Shown: piece after piece, positions 1 through 12,211 of the stretch
Numbering within the stretch: position 1 is the stretch's first letter
Layout of the letters: each line of letters begins with the position of its first letter
Source: Warburgia ugandensis
Lineage: Eukaryota > Streptophyta > Magnoliopsida > Canellales > Canellaceae
Direction: 5' to 3'
DNA: 64,000 nucleotides
NCBI GenBank assembly: GCA_035236585.1
Contig: CP141132.1
Location: forward strand, 47,743,880-47,807,879
The notes under the pieces: model-generated
The model's input: only the letters and a program-made list of their open reading frames with translations
Told to the model about the DNA's origin: nothing
Databases searched by the model: none
Translations under genes and position numbers: made by a program

Positions 1-1600
1 AGACCCTTCCGACACTGACTGCAGGGAGTGTGTTTGAGTCGATCAAATTAGCATATTGAAGAATAGCTTTGCAATGAAAAGACCTTGAACTTACTGGAAT
101 TTCTATTTGGGCCCTTCTATTGGAGATTGTCACTTCATCGACCTGTGCTTAAGTTCATGGCAAACTGTTGGATGTTTTCCAATCCCACCGACAAACCGGA
201 CATCCTTCCAGTAGTCATTTGTCAGAGAGCATTTTGAGATGTAAGGTTGATTGGGGGGGTTCTTGGTGATATAAAATCATCCCACAGATTTTTCCTCTGA
301 AGTGACGGCAATTTGAAACGTAAGGTTGAGAGGGGTTTTTTACTGCTAATCATTATGCTGTATAGAGAGGTATACATTGCTTGTGTCTATATAGCACAAG
401 TTCTTCACAGAAAAATATTTCAGTTGCACTAGGATTTGTACATGAGCTCGAAGCAACAATACTATGTCCTAACCAACTCACCTAGCAATTATCTGTTTTG
501 TCTTGAATGGATTTCCTTTTATATCCTGTAGAACATTCCTGTACAAGTGTATGTATTCTCCTGTTGTTCGAACCTATGGATATTTGTTGTCATGTTTTTG
601 TTGAGGTTCCTAGCAATAATACAATGGAGGTTTTGTTGAAGAAACCGTTGAAAGGGCTTCTTGCATAGCCAGTTTGAAGTTCTTTTCCGAATGGAGTTAG
701 GTTGAGGTTGTTGCTGGAGATCTTCAGTGGACCGTGGAGAACTAAGACAGCTCCATCTTTCTAATCTTCGTTTTAAGCCAAGGATATTTTGCGAAAACCA
801 TGTTGTCAAATTCTGAGGGAACTGCGGTAATATTGTGTTGTGGTTGTATTTTTCTTGTTTCTTAATTTTCCCTACTTCCAAGTTACCGGAGGACTTCTTT
901 TGAAATGTCAATTTTGGGCAATCCGATTGATCGTGGGAGACCGACCATTACGAACATCTTGGATGACACCCTTTATCCTGTTCACTAATGGTCCGGCATA
1001 ACATTATTGATGGGGTGTGGAATTTAACCAGAATTGTCAAGGCGTCCTATTTCAAATGGTTACTTTTCTCTCATAGGAGAATTTCAATTATTTGTATTGG
1101 CAAAGGATGTTGCGGAAGGTGAGATCCGCCTTCGAGCCTTTCCGGTTATATACTAAAGGGAAATCCGGCGTTACAAATCAAGCAACTCGTACTTTTATGA
1201 ATTTAGTCGTAAATGTAATCTCCAATTCCCGGCAAAAGGGGTAAGCAGCGACTAGAACCTAGCGTTTTCTTGGGAACGTGACAAGTTGCCTTCAACTAGG
1301 TGCGGTAGTTGGTCAATATTCTGGGCTTACTCAGACCCATCAGCCAATCTAGAAAGATGCTACGCTGAATGCCCTACGAGGTCTTCATTTTGCAAGAGGG
1401 ATCCACCTTTAGATGTCTGACCACTTCACTGTTCCTCTGGCTTTGAATATCTTGCAAATAAAAAGGTACAACGATTGGATGATTCTAACATCTTCAAAAT
1501 TTTGTTGTTGCGAATTGAATGTAAAAGGTTTTTCTAACTCCGTTTTTTAAGTTTGAAAGTGCTATCTTTTAGATGTTGAAATTATTCAATTCGTATGAGT
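1..1600. other. Intergenic, no gene recognised
   Basis: No protein family, repeat end or splice structure could be recognised on either strand. A 130-codon open frame on the minus strand (519-911) resembles no family I know and lacks support from flanking exons, so it is not called. The span may be old degraded repeat DNA. Confidence 0.4.
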
Positions 1601-1611
1601 GAATGCCTTCT

Positions 1612-1690
1612 AGCGCAGTGGCGCAAGCTCTGACGGCATGTAGTAGGTTACGAGTTTGAACTTAGAGGTGCTCATGGCATGTCTGAAAAT
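1612..1690 (+). repeat. tRNA-like SINE head, degenerate
   Basis: The stretch reads agcgcagtggcgcaagctc, then gtaggttacgagtttgaac about 15 bases later. This spacing and wording resemble box A and box B of a tRNA-derived SINE promoter. A similar pair occurs on the minus strand near 35,640-35,700, which suggests one old family. No target duplication was found, so this is tentative. Confidence 0.3.
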
Positions 1691-1699
1691 AAAATCATC

Positions 1700-3630
1700 C
1701 AATCCGCACAAGGTTTTTGGGCTACTAGTACCAGAGAGTCCATGAACGGGCATTACTAGCATTCATCATAAAGATATGTTTTCACGAAGATAAAGGCCCG
1801 GTTCTTGCCTGATCCATTTATTTTTACGCTCCTTTCCATTAAACCGAAAAGAAAAACACTATGCTTTGATCTCACTTCTTCCTTCTAGTACTTGCTTTGA
1901 TCTCAATTGATTCTCACATAAAATGGAGGAATGTTAAATAGATAGCCCATATTTCTATGGTCCTACTCATTCATGTGATGGATCAAAATATGTGGAATGG
2001 ATGATTGTCTCATCACCACTAATTGGAAAATTTTACCAAGTGTATCTTTTTAGATGCTACATTCTTCAGTCCACATGCTCTTTTGATCTATTGCACATCC
2101 GCACCTCTACTAATTACATGAATGAGTCTGATCATGTAAATGTAGGTTCTATAAAAAGTGGTATATCCTCAAAAAAATGACATGTACTTAGATTGCTCTG
2201 CTGATGCTAGTAGGCCCTATTGCGGTTTGACAAAATGAGTCCGCTGATTGGGTCCTGGAAACAATAAATATCAACTCATGAGACAAAAATTGTGGGCTGG
2301 TCCTGTGGACGTGGCCCCAGTGCGGATGGTCTAGATCATTTGACCATGATAACACATGAGTAGTGATCTAGGGGCAGTCCTGCTGTAAATTTGACTAGCC
2401 CATCGGGTGATTCACGAGGATGTTATTTGGTAAACTTTTGCCGGATATACCTTATTTGCTGCTTAAATTTTTTCATTTATAAATATAAAATGGCGGAGGA
2501 CAGCAATTGCCCACATCCTTTGTCCGACCTTTCAAAAGTACCAACACGCTCCCATCCAAAGGCTAAAGACAGCTGATAGGGGACCAATTTAGAGGTCGGC
2601 CAGTGAGTTTATTATCCAACTTTTGATAATAGAAAGACATGTTTGTTACAAAAAAAAACGGGACGAAAGCTATTGAATTAACAAGCTAAGATTAGGCAGT
2701 TTGCTAAATTAATTTTGTTGGATCTGGACGATTTGATATGACAATTGTTGAGATTTGCCATACAATGGCACAGATTTCTTTCGTATCTGCACTGGCATAG
2801 TCCAAGGATTTACCATGAAGATAAATGTATATGTTGGGCTTATTTAGGGTTATAACCGGTCCTATTCTAGTTCATGGATGATCAGACTATACTATTAAGA
2901 TTTTACATTTGTTGGTACCATACTACTCTGGAGTTCAGTTCCTAGTCTAAACATTGTTCCCATACCAGCGTTTATTGGGTATTTAGTAGTTCCAATACAT
3001 AAAGGAAAAAATTGTAAAAAATAATTAATTAAAATGATGAAAGTTATATTCCACATTATTTTTTATTTAATAGTTCATATACTAGGTAATCATATATTTG
3101 TTGTTTAGCTACTACATTGGCAAGTAAGAACACAAAAGTAAACTATGACATATTTTGCCAATACCTATAGTATACAGTAGTTAACTATGACATGAATTTA
3201 GAGTAGGCTAGTAATTATGCATAATAAGGTACAAAGAGAATCAACATGAAAAATATTTAAAAGACTAACATGTTTTCTCAAAATGATTCACAAGAATGAG
3301 AAGTTGGATCATTGATATCTAACCTATTTAGAATGTTTCAAATATGTAGTCCAAGTATCGTTGTGAAAACCAAATTGTGCAATAGGACTATAGGACTAAA
3401 CTTCTTGACAGAATCAATATACAATCTTCTTATGAGGCAGCAAAAGGAGAAAATGTTACAAATAGAAAGGCAAAACCAACTATAGTCAACTTTTCAAACA
3501 TAAGAAAACACAATTATGATATATTGAAATTGTACATTAAGAAGAAATTATCTTTATTTTTACTGCAAATCTAAAATTAAAAAAATATCTAAAAAGTGTA
3601 TAAAAAGATAATGACTCTAAACTTGCCTAT
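1700..3630. other. AT-rich intergenic DNA, no gene seen
   Basis: Only short frames without recognisable motifs occur here. From about 3,000 the sequence becomes very AT-rich. Nothing in it could be assigned to a gene or to a defined element. Confidence 0.4.
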
Positions 3631-3639
3631 CTCTTTTAA

Positions 3640-4240
3640 TAACTCTCTTAGCCTTCTAAATCATATTTAGCATTTTTGGTAGAGTACACTCGATATTATT
3701 CATTTGAAAGTTTGAGTTGGAAAATGAATTTGTCAATGATGTTAATATCATGTCAATTTGAGTGATTACATTAGTTTTCACTCAATGTTGAAGCAACTCA
3801 TTAATATATCCAATGAGTTTCAGTACATAATCATGAACCGAAGTTCCTTCTATCATACAGGGTAGAAGGAAAATTCTTCATTGCTATCAATCATACCAAT
3901 TGATGATTCTCACTAAACATCTTATAGACACTAACTATTATGTCCCTAGCATTCTCTACAAGATTATGTTGCTTTTGGAGATTATTGGTCATCAATGTTA
4001 AAATGAAGCATTTACTTAGATCATTTTCTTCATGCCACTTTGTCAAATTAGTTTTTAAGCAACAATTACTCCATATCCAGTACTATCACTAGAATGTTGA
4101 GGTGCATTAGCATTGGCCTCTGTCACATAGTTTACCTGATTTGCTATCCACATAATTACTATATTTCTAAGCCAAACTTCATAGTTCAAATTAGTGACTT
4201 TGTTCTCTTTAAGAATCTTATTCAATGCATTAAAGTTGTT
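3640..4240 (-). mobile_element. Ty1/copia gag remnant (fossil)
   Basis: Read on the minus strand, the stretch keeps phrases typical of plant Ty1/copia gag (UBN2-type) proteins, such as ILKENKVTNLNYEVWL at the upstream end and HDYVLKLIGYINELL further on. It is heavily decayed, with many breaks, and no pol region was recognised. A sequence matching a Met-tRNA primer site (TGGTATTAGAGC) lies upstream at 7,021-7,032 on the same strand and could belong to the same lost element. Its 3' part appears to be missing. Confidence 0.55.
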
Positions 4241-4242
4241 CC

Positions 4243-4307
4243 TATGTATGTATGTATGTATGTATGTATGTATGTATGTATGTATGTATGTATGTATGTA
4301 TGTATGT
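4243..4307. repeat. (TATG)n microsatellite
   Basis: About 16 uninterrupted copies of a tetranucleotide, directly upstream of the copia gag remnant in its reading direction. The open frame across it is an artefact of the repeat (MYVC repeated). Confidence 0.95.
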
Positions 4308-4589
4308 CAAAACACATCAATACAGTCATACATTTTCAATTACATCAAGATTTTTTAATGTAATTGTACCATTTATTAAATCATATTCTTAGAAGATAAA
4401 ATAAATATCGAAAACCTTATTTTTATTGCAATTGGCTTTTGCTATGACTTATGATGAATCACAATGCATAGGCATCTTCTGTTGTGGCACATGATGACCC
4501 ATGCTTATAACAAGATGGATTTTCTATCCATCAATATTCAATTTATTTGCCTCGAACATGTTAATTATATATTGTATGTGGCATGTGAC

Positions 4590-4762
4590 GAGCCTTGGCA
4601 CAACGGTAGAGTTGTCATCGTGTAGCTTTCAGGTCATGGGTTCAAGGAGTGAAAATAGTCACTTGCAAAATGCAAGGTAAGGTTGCCTACTATTGACACT
4701 TGCGGTCCACCCCTTGCTTGGACCCCGCATACATGAGAGCTTCATACACCAAGGCTGCCCTT
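4590..4762 (+). mobile_element. Au-type SINE, full length
   Basis: A tRNA-derived SINE of the angiosperm Au family. It begins gagccttggcacaacggtag (box A region), has a box-B-like ggtcatgggttcaagg, then the conserved body (cttgcaaaatgcaaggtaag) and the 3' motif ggctgccc with a short T run. A perfect 15-bp target duplication, tatgtggcatgtgac, flanks it at 4,575-4,589 and 4,763-4,777. That fixes both ends and shows a complete, fairly young retroposition. It encodes no protein and depends on LINE machinery. Confidence 0.92.
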
Positions 4763-4915
4763 TATGTGGCATGTGACCACTTTCCATACATCAAACCATA
4801 ATCACATTTAGTTAAGTGCAATCCATTGTCAATTCAAAAACTTACCCAATAACACGACTAAAGTGTCTCTCATAGGTAATCTGTTTCAACTTTATTACCA
4901 AATAAATTTTTAATT

Positions 4916-5021
4916 ACTTGCAAAATATAAGGTAAGGCTACATACTATTGACATTTGTGGTACACCCCTTCCCTGGACCATGCATACGCGGGAGCTTCGT
5001 GCACCGAGGCTGCCCTTTACA
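4916..5021 (+). mobile_element. Au-type SINE, 5'-truncated
   Basis: The 3' two thirds of an Au SINE, from acttgcaaaatataaggtaa to gaggctgcccttta. The tRNA-like head is absent. It lies about 150 bp from a full-length copy in the same orientation. No target duplication was recognised, so it may be truncated or part of an old duplication. Confidence 0.8.
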
Positions 5022-5029
5022 ATAGAAGG

Positions 5030-6470
5030 CTATAAGATATGAAACTTCTTTCTAAGTTATCATTCTCACTTAACACTTAATATTCTCATAGAGGTGTTAA
5101 CCATCAATTTAAAGAGTAATTGTTCCTATATATCCATCTAATGGTTGAACCATTAATAGCACATAAAATTAATGGATATGATTATGGAACATTGAGATTT
5201 ATTTATGAATTATGTAACTCCTTATAAGACTCATTCATAAATCATTTAAGATTTCATGACATTGTCAATGAAGCATTTGAGTGAATCATTGACTCCCACT
5301 ATTTCAATGATTCTACATACACAATAATTTATTCAACTTTCACTGATTTATTGGATCCATCCAAGATTAAAATATTCTCTCAATCTTGTAAACAATCTAA
5401 ACAATCTCTACTCTAAATGAAAAAGTACATTATTATCATTTTTTAATAAAAAAACTATTAGTTGTCATAAGCAACCGCTCAAGTGGAATACATAACCAAA
5501 GATAGATAGAAGGAGACACTGGGGAGACATTGATGAATAAAATACACCGTAAACATTTAATCATTATTCTATAAATCACATTTATCACACACTCTAGGGT
5601 CCATAATCACCTATTCAACATGCATGCACTAAAGTAGCCATAACTATCTTGTTTCGAATGGAATTGATATGATTCCAAAACACACTTACAAAGAATCATA
5701 TGGACAATAGTGGTGCAATTCAACCAATTGAACCACTCTATCGAACCTTTCAAAACACAACAAATAGTACTATAACATTCTCATACAATTACATTCAACT
5801 ATGATATTCAATTATCTATGTCCTGGATTTGCTAAGCAATGGTTATTGGAATCAATTGATATGTTTCAAACATATACAAGTTAAACATGGCATAGGTTTA
5901 TTCACACAATATCTTATTTAGTCATGTCATTTAGTCTCATGCACATATTCATGAAATTGAAATAAACAAGTAACATAAACAACTTCATGAACAAATAACT
6001 AAACATATATTCACATGACAATTCTAAATTATTAATACATAATAATGAATGGTCTCATCATGTTAAGTATGATTATAATCATGGTTTTCATATAAAGTTC
6101 TAGTACATACACATGAATCTCATTCATTTTAACAAAATAATGATTTTCAAGTAATCCATATAAATCAAATCTACTTTAAAAACTAGGATGTGGGTTTTTT
6201 TTAATATCTCAAATTTTTATAAAAAAATCAAAAGTCTAGCACCTAGAAAATCAAAGACCCACTTTTCTATAAAAACTAGGGTTCAAGTTTTCTCTCAAAT
6301 TTGAAAGCAAAACTTCCTTAAACCTTTTTGTAATACCTTAAAACATTTTTTAAAAAAAAAACCATAAACTAACATTTCTTTAAAAAATGAAAACCTTTTT
6401 TTATCCAAAAAGATATTTTTGTATTTTTATTTTTATAAAGAAGAAAAAATATCAACAATATAAAAAACTA
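5030..6470. other. AT-rich intergenic DNA, no gene seen
   Basis: Long A/T-rich stretches with homopolymer tracts, mainly at 6,180-6,430. No coding motif, element end or splice structure could be supported. It may be decayed retrotransposon leader DNA, because a primer-site-like sequence lies downstream at 7,021. Confidence 0.35.
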
Positions 6471-6476
6471 ATGAAA

Positions 6477-7014
6477 CCTAAGCTATTGGATTTTGAAAAA
6501 AATTTGTATCACATACTAAAATTTTAAAATGAAATTCCTTGTACATCTTACCCATAAATGAACACACTATACTAACAAAGCTATTTTCTAAAATTAGAAC
6601 CCTATCAAATGAACTCAGAATTGAGTGAGACAAATGGTGTTGGAAAGCTTATTAAGTCTTCTATAGCTATATAAGTTTTTTTATTCAAAGGGTAGAAAGA
6701 CTGATGCACAAAACAAGTCATGTATCACAATTCATGTACAAACTATGGAACTTCCTTTAAATAAGCTATTGGAAATTTTTTTAAATTTGTACCACATACT
6801 AAAATTTTATAATGAAATTCCTTGTACATCTTATATACTAACAAAGCTATTTTCTAAAATTAGAACACTATCAAATGAACTCAAAATTGGGTGAGACCAA
6901 TGGTGTTGGAAAGTTTATTAAGTCTTCTATAGCTGTATAAGTTTTTTATTCAAAGGATAGAAAGACTGATGCACAAAACAAGTCATGTACAAACTATGGA
7001 ACTTCCTTGAAATA
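6477..7014. repeat. Two-copy tandem duplication, about 270 bp
   Basis: Two adjacent near-identical segments, about 6,477-6,755 and 6,760-7,014. Each begins with an aagctattgga-like stretch and contains agctattttctaaaattaga, then cttctatagct, and ends near acaaactatggaacttcctt. The second copy has a few small deletions and substitutions. The array ends just before the primer-site-like sequence at 7,021, so it may be part of the leader of the decayed copia element. Confidence 0.85.
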
Positions 7015-7020
7015 AGTTGG

Positions 7021-7032
7021 GCTCTAATACCA
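7021..7032 (-). other. Met-tRNA primer-binding-site-like sequence
   Basis: On the minus strand this reads TGGTATTAGAGC, one mismatch from the initiator-tRNA primer site TGGTATCAGAGC used by many plant LTR elements. The sequence starting at 7,037 (tgga...) could be the matching LTR, but its far end and a second copy were not found. It is consistent with the copia gag remnant lying downstream in the same orientation. Confidence 0.45.
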
Positions 7033-7036
7033 CTAA

Positions 7037-7960
7037 TGGATTATGTGTAAAATGTCAAGAACTTTTCTCAACATGGATCAAGAACTTAAAATTTGATTTT
7101 GATCATACTTGTATAATGTCAATTGGAATTTTAAAACTAGTATCAATATAAAGGAACATACTTTGTTAGGATTGAAAATGCAAACATCTGTTTGGTATAG
7201 TACTAGATGAGATCAATAACTCCTTACTTGGTCTTCTTCTTCTCTTGGGAGTGGCTTCAAGTTTCAACCCTTAGAACTAGAAGAGAGAAAGAGAGAGACT
7301 AGAAAATAAAAAACCTAAGACGCACTTAATGGGGGCATTTTTCTCTCTTACTTATCCATCAACTCTCTTTACACACACACACATATGAGAAAGCCTCTTG
7401 TTCAACCAATCTCTAGTTTAAGATAACTTACTATTCTAGACATGACTCTAGCTAGCATGTTTGGAGTCACCTCCTAAGAACCTTCCAAAGTGGAATCCTT
7501 CCGAGCTTTCTAATAGCAAAAGCTTTCCTAATGTGACACAATCACTTCCAAATCTCATAAGAGGGTTTTTCTCAAGTGGATTAGATGATATGGCATCTAA
7601 GATATACTGGAAGATTAAATTACATAGAGACCCTTTATATAAAGTTACCATTAACCCTTATAAGTTACCATTATACCCTCTCACTCACCAATATTCATTT
7701 GTGACACTAACATGGGGTGTGTGGACTCATTTTCCCTTAGCCATGTCATCTTTGTACATTTATGAACTTGAATATCTTTCGAAAGACCTTTTGAAAATAC
7801 ATATATAATTAATTTGACAAACATTTTATCAATGATCACCAAGGCCTTAGGTTTCTCTAAGTTTATTTATAAGATGGCCTACAACAAATATATTACTCTA
7901 TATAAGACTGTGGGTCTCATGTTGGACATTCGATGTCTTCCATAAGTTTATAAATGTCCT
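7037..7960. other. Intergenic, possibly a decayed LTR
   Basis: Low-complexity GA-rich DNA near 7,265-7,310, then ordinary AT-rich sequence. The pair of overlapping open frames around 7,448-7,808 has no recognisable motif. A single copia LTR is possible because of the adjacent primer-site-like sequence, but no boundary supports it. Confidence 0.3.
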
Positions 7961-7966
7961 AGCATA

Positions 7967-10900
7967 CATCATCATCATCAAGACCTTATCCCAATTAAGG
8001 GTCGACCACATGAATCTTGTTCCTTCATTCTCTTCTATTAAGTACCATGGCTTTATTTAGTCCCAAAGTTTTTAAATATTTTCTCACCACTTCTATCCAC
8101 ATTCTTTTTGGCCATTCCCTTGCCCCTTTTAGAACCTTCTACTTGCATTGCCTCACTCCTAACCAGTGCTATTTTCGGTCATTGTTAGATATGTCCAAAC
8201 CATCTAAGTCTAATCCCCATCATCTTGTTACCTATTGGTGCTACCCTTAAGTTTCCTCTAATGATTTCATTCCTAATTCTATCCTTTCTTATCTTTCCAC
8301 TCATCTATCTTAACATCCTCATTTTTGCTATATTCATCCTATGAACATAATGTTCCTTAACTGCCCAACACTCTGATCTATAAAGCATGGCCGACCTTAT
8401 AGCCATCTTATAGAATTTTTCTTTTAGTTTAAGTGAAACCCGACAATCACACAAAACTCTAGATGTGCGTCTCCATTTGTTCCAACTCGGTTGGATTCTC
8501 TGGTAACCTCCCTCTTAATCTCTCCACTCTCATGAATCATCGATCCTAAGCACCTAAAGTGGTCTTTTACTGGGACTTCTTGGTTATCAATCTTTACTGG
8601 TACTCTAGTCCCACTACTCTCCTTGCTAAAATTGCATTCCATATACTTTGTCTTAGTTCAGCTAATTTTAAATCTTTTATGTTCTAATGCTTCTCTCCAT
8701 AACTCTAGCTTTGTGTTTACACCCTCCCTATCGCATCAATTTAAACTATATCATCTGCAAATATCATGCACCATGGAATCTCTTCGTGCAGATGTTTTGT
8801 TAACTCATCCATAACCAATGTGAAAAGGTATGGACTCAATGCCGATCATTGGTGCAATCCTACAGTAATAGAAAAATGACCAGTCTCTCCGCTAATGGTC
8901 TTAACATTTGTTACCACTCCCACATACATATCTTTAATTGTGTCCATATACGGCCACAAAACCCCTTTCTTGCCCAACACCCTCCTCCATATTAACTCTC
9001 TAGGAATCCTAGCACAAGCTTTCTCTAAATCAATAAAGACCATGTGAAGGTCCTTCCTCCTCTCCCTATATTTCTTCATCAATTGTCTTAGTAAGAAAAT
9101 AGCTTCCATGGTAGACCTCCAAGGCATGAAACCAAACTAGTTCTCCAATACACTTGTCTCATGTTATAACCTCTTCTCAATCACTCTTTCAAAAAGTTTC
9201 ATAATATGGCTCATAAGTTTGACCCCTCCAATAATTAGTGCAGCTATGTATGTCTCTTTTATTTTTATAAACTGGTACAAAAGAGTTATTCCTCCATTCA
9301 TTCTGCATTTTCTTTAATTTTATAATCTTATTAAACGACTTAGTCAACCAAACTACTCCAGTATCTCTCATATACTTCCAAACCTCAATTAGTATACCAT
9401 CGGGCCCCAGGGTCTTTTCTAATTTCACCTTTTTCAAGGTCTCTTTCACATGAGGTATTCTAATCTTATGGCCGTATCTATAATGTCCAATGTTATTTAG
9501 GTTTATAATCCTTTCAATCCTATATTCTCAGGGCAATTGTCATTTAGCAATTTTTGAAAGTAACTTTCCCACCTTTGTTTGATCTTGTCATCTTTGACTA
9601 GTACCCTTTGATCATCACTTCTAATGCACTTAATGTGGTCTAAGTCCTTACCCTTGTGTTCTCTTATTTTTGCAAGTTTAAACACATCTTTCTCACCTTC
9701 TCATAATCCTAATCTATTATAGAGATCATCATATTCCCCAAGTTTAGCCTCCCTTACTATTCTCTTAACGACCTTTTTAGCATTCTTATATTGTTCATAG
9801 TTTTCATTATTTCTAATCTTCTGCCATGCTTTAAAACACACCCTTTTTTCTTTAATAACTTTTTGCACTTTTTCACTCTACGACCAAGTTTTATTTACTA
9901 ATTGCCTTTTACCTTTAGATACTCTTAAGACATTTTTTGCCACTTTTTTTATGGACTCAACCATATTAATCCACATAATGTTTACTTCTATTTCATTGTT
10001 CCAATTTCCTTCTACCATCACCTTATTTGTGAGAGAGGTTATTTTCTCCCCTTTTAAGTTGCACCACTTAGTTTTTGGATACCTATTAAGTTCATTTTCT
10101 TTCTTTCATTTAATGTAGATATCCATAACCATTAACCTATGTTGTGAGGCTAAACTCTTACCAAGTATCACCTTACAATCCTTACACATTGATCTTTTGG
10201 TATTCCAAGGTAAAAATAGTCTATTTTGCTTTTATGAAGTCCACTTTTACAGGTTATTAAGTACCCATCCCTCTTCTTAAAGAATGTATTTGCAAGGGCT
10301 AGGTTATATGCTAAAGTAAAATTGAGTATAGTTTCCTCCATCTTATTTTGTTCTCCAATACCATGCCCTTCATGTACCCCATCATATCCTTCATTTTCTT
10401 TTCATACATAGTCATTTAAGTCTGCTCATATAAATATCCCCTCTGTGCTGGGAATTTCTTGCATGACTCCCTCCATATCTTTCAAAAATTGTCTCATGAT
10501 TATATCTTCTAACCCTACTTGTAATGCGTGTGCACTTATAACATTTATGATGTGCTCTCTTAGAACAAGTTTTATAATTATAATTCTATCACTTGTTCTT
10601 TTAACGTATAAAACTTTATCATTTAATTCTTTATCCACTATTATTTCTATGTAATTTTTGTTGCTAACCTTTCTTATGTTGCAGAGCTTATATCCATTGC
10701 TTTATCTAATTTTAACCCTTTTCACTTGGTTTCTTGGATACAAGCAATGTTGGCTCTCCTACGTTTCATCGTATCTACTAACTTCAAGCTCTTACCTATT
10801 AATGTCCCTATATTCTATATAGCAATACGAATCTTATGCTCTAAAGATAGCATATTTACCTACACACTTCTTCACCCCCATGACATGAACCCATGCCTAC

Positions 10901-10980
10901 TTTCCTCTACACCTAGGTTCTGATACAATGTGTCGCTTTCAAGGGAACGCTCTAGTAGCCCTTGCCTATTTTCCACTACA
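7967..10980 (-). mobile_element. RTE-clade LINE, copy 1, 5'-truncated
   Basis: A non-LTR retrotransposon. Its 3' end is at 7,967, marked by a (GAT)n tail in element orientation next to tgggataaggtcttgatg. The reverse transcriptase domain is recognisable in pieces: GRSTMEAIFLLRQL-like text near 9,120, VFIDLEKACARIPREL near 9,020, and a thumb segment near 9,190-9,450 with GPDGILIEVWK. Traces of the AP endonuclease lie at 10,426-10,640. Similarity to the other two copies stops at about 10,980, so the 5' repeats and the start of the ORF are missing. The reading frame is broken by many stops and shifts. It is the most decayed of the three copies, and no convincing target duplication was found. Confidence 0.9.
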
Positions 10981-11071
10981 AGGAATCATAATTACATCTC
11001 AACATATAATACACCTAAGACAAATATTGTATGTCATAAGGAATATATGTTGCTTAAGTCTAAGAGTAATA

Positions 11072-11072
<1 letters not shown>

Positions 11073-11155
<83 letters not shown>
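11073..11155. repeat. (TG)n microsatellite
   Basis: About 41 uninterrupted TG dinucleotides. Open frames across it in several phases (CVCV..., THTH...) are artefacts. Confidence 0.97.
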
Positions 11156-11159
<4 letters not shown>

Positions 11160-11160
<1 letters not shown>

Positions 11161-12200
11161 TAAGTATTCTAGATAAATTGAGGTCATGTCCTATATGTTA
11201 AATACTTTCACACATTCTATATATGTTTAAGGTCCTACCTTAGATGATTTAAGAATTGATCAACACTGTCTTATGGAAACATCCAATTTGACAATTATTC
11301 CAAAAATAGGTTTTCCATTCTTATTCTTACTTTAGGACTATTTCAGGTTTACATAGAACCAGTATTTCATTTCTCATTCTCATAATTCTCAACGATCATT
11401 TTGTGAAAATCTACTATGTTGCCTAATATTTCTAAGATCATCTTATGATTCTCAAATGTATATTGTTAGATTACAATAAATCTTATTAAAGATTACCTTT
11501 AGGTGTATAATTGTTATACCATAATAACAAAAGATTGAATTCATTCAAATCATCTCATGATGATTTTGAGATTTCACTTAAGCAAAAGACACTATTTTGG
11601 AGTAATCCAAGCTTTCTTCTCTAGTTTTTGTCCCCCTTCTCTCATACTTTGCCAGGATTTTTAGTATACACAACAAGTGTCATGTGAGTGAAAAGAGTAA
11701 ACAGTAGGCCCTATGGGTATTTGGCCCAATAAATCTCATGCACAACTATATCTAGTAATGAATGGTGATACAGAGAACTATTAATAGTGTGCATGTGCTT
11801 CGTTTTTAGTTTTCTTCATGTTTCTTTTCACATTTTTTTAAGAAGAGTGCAAAGTTATGTCGTACACTTCATATAGTTTAGGCCCACTTTCCATTATGGC
11901 CTCTAAATCACAAGGTTAACTATTCCCTCCTTAAAACTTCAATAATTAGCCATGAAAGTGCCATAGGATGAATAGAGACCACTCCTGTAGGTTGAATTGG
12001 TGTAACCTTTTAAGGTTCCTTCTCACTTTGTAACTAAGTCAAAATCCTAATCTCTGAGATATAGTGGAACACTAAGTACTCCATCTTTACTTTCCTGCAA
12101 TTTTTCCTTCTTTTAAGGTAGGCTTAGTTAAGAACTTAAAGGTAGTCAACCTGTTAGACTATTGAGCCTACCCACTTGTATCTTTCTCATTTAAGTTCTC
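11160..12200. other. Intergenic, no gene seen
   Basis: Ordinary AT-rich intergenic sequence. No coding exon, element end or RNA gene could be supported. Confidence 0.4.
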
Positions 12201-12211
12201 ATACTAGCATC

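Noticed and set aside
519-911. 130-codon minus-strand frame
   Set aside because: No recognisable motif, no splice partner and no conserved neighbour. Treated as chance.
4094-4363. Frame with repeated MYVC
   Set aside because: Artefact of the (TATG)n microsatellite over the decayed copia gag.
10928-11187. Cys-Val and Thr-His repeat proteins
   Set aside because: Artefacts of the (TG)n microsatellite.
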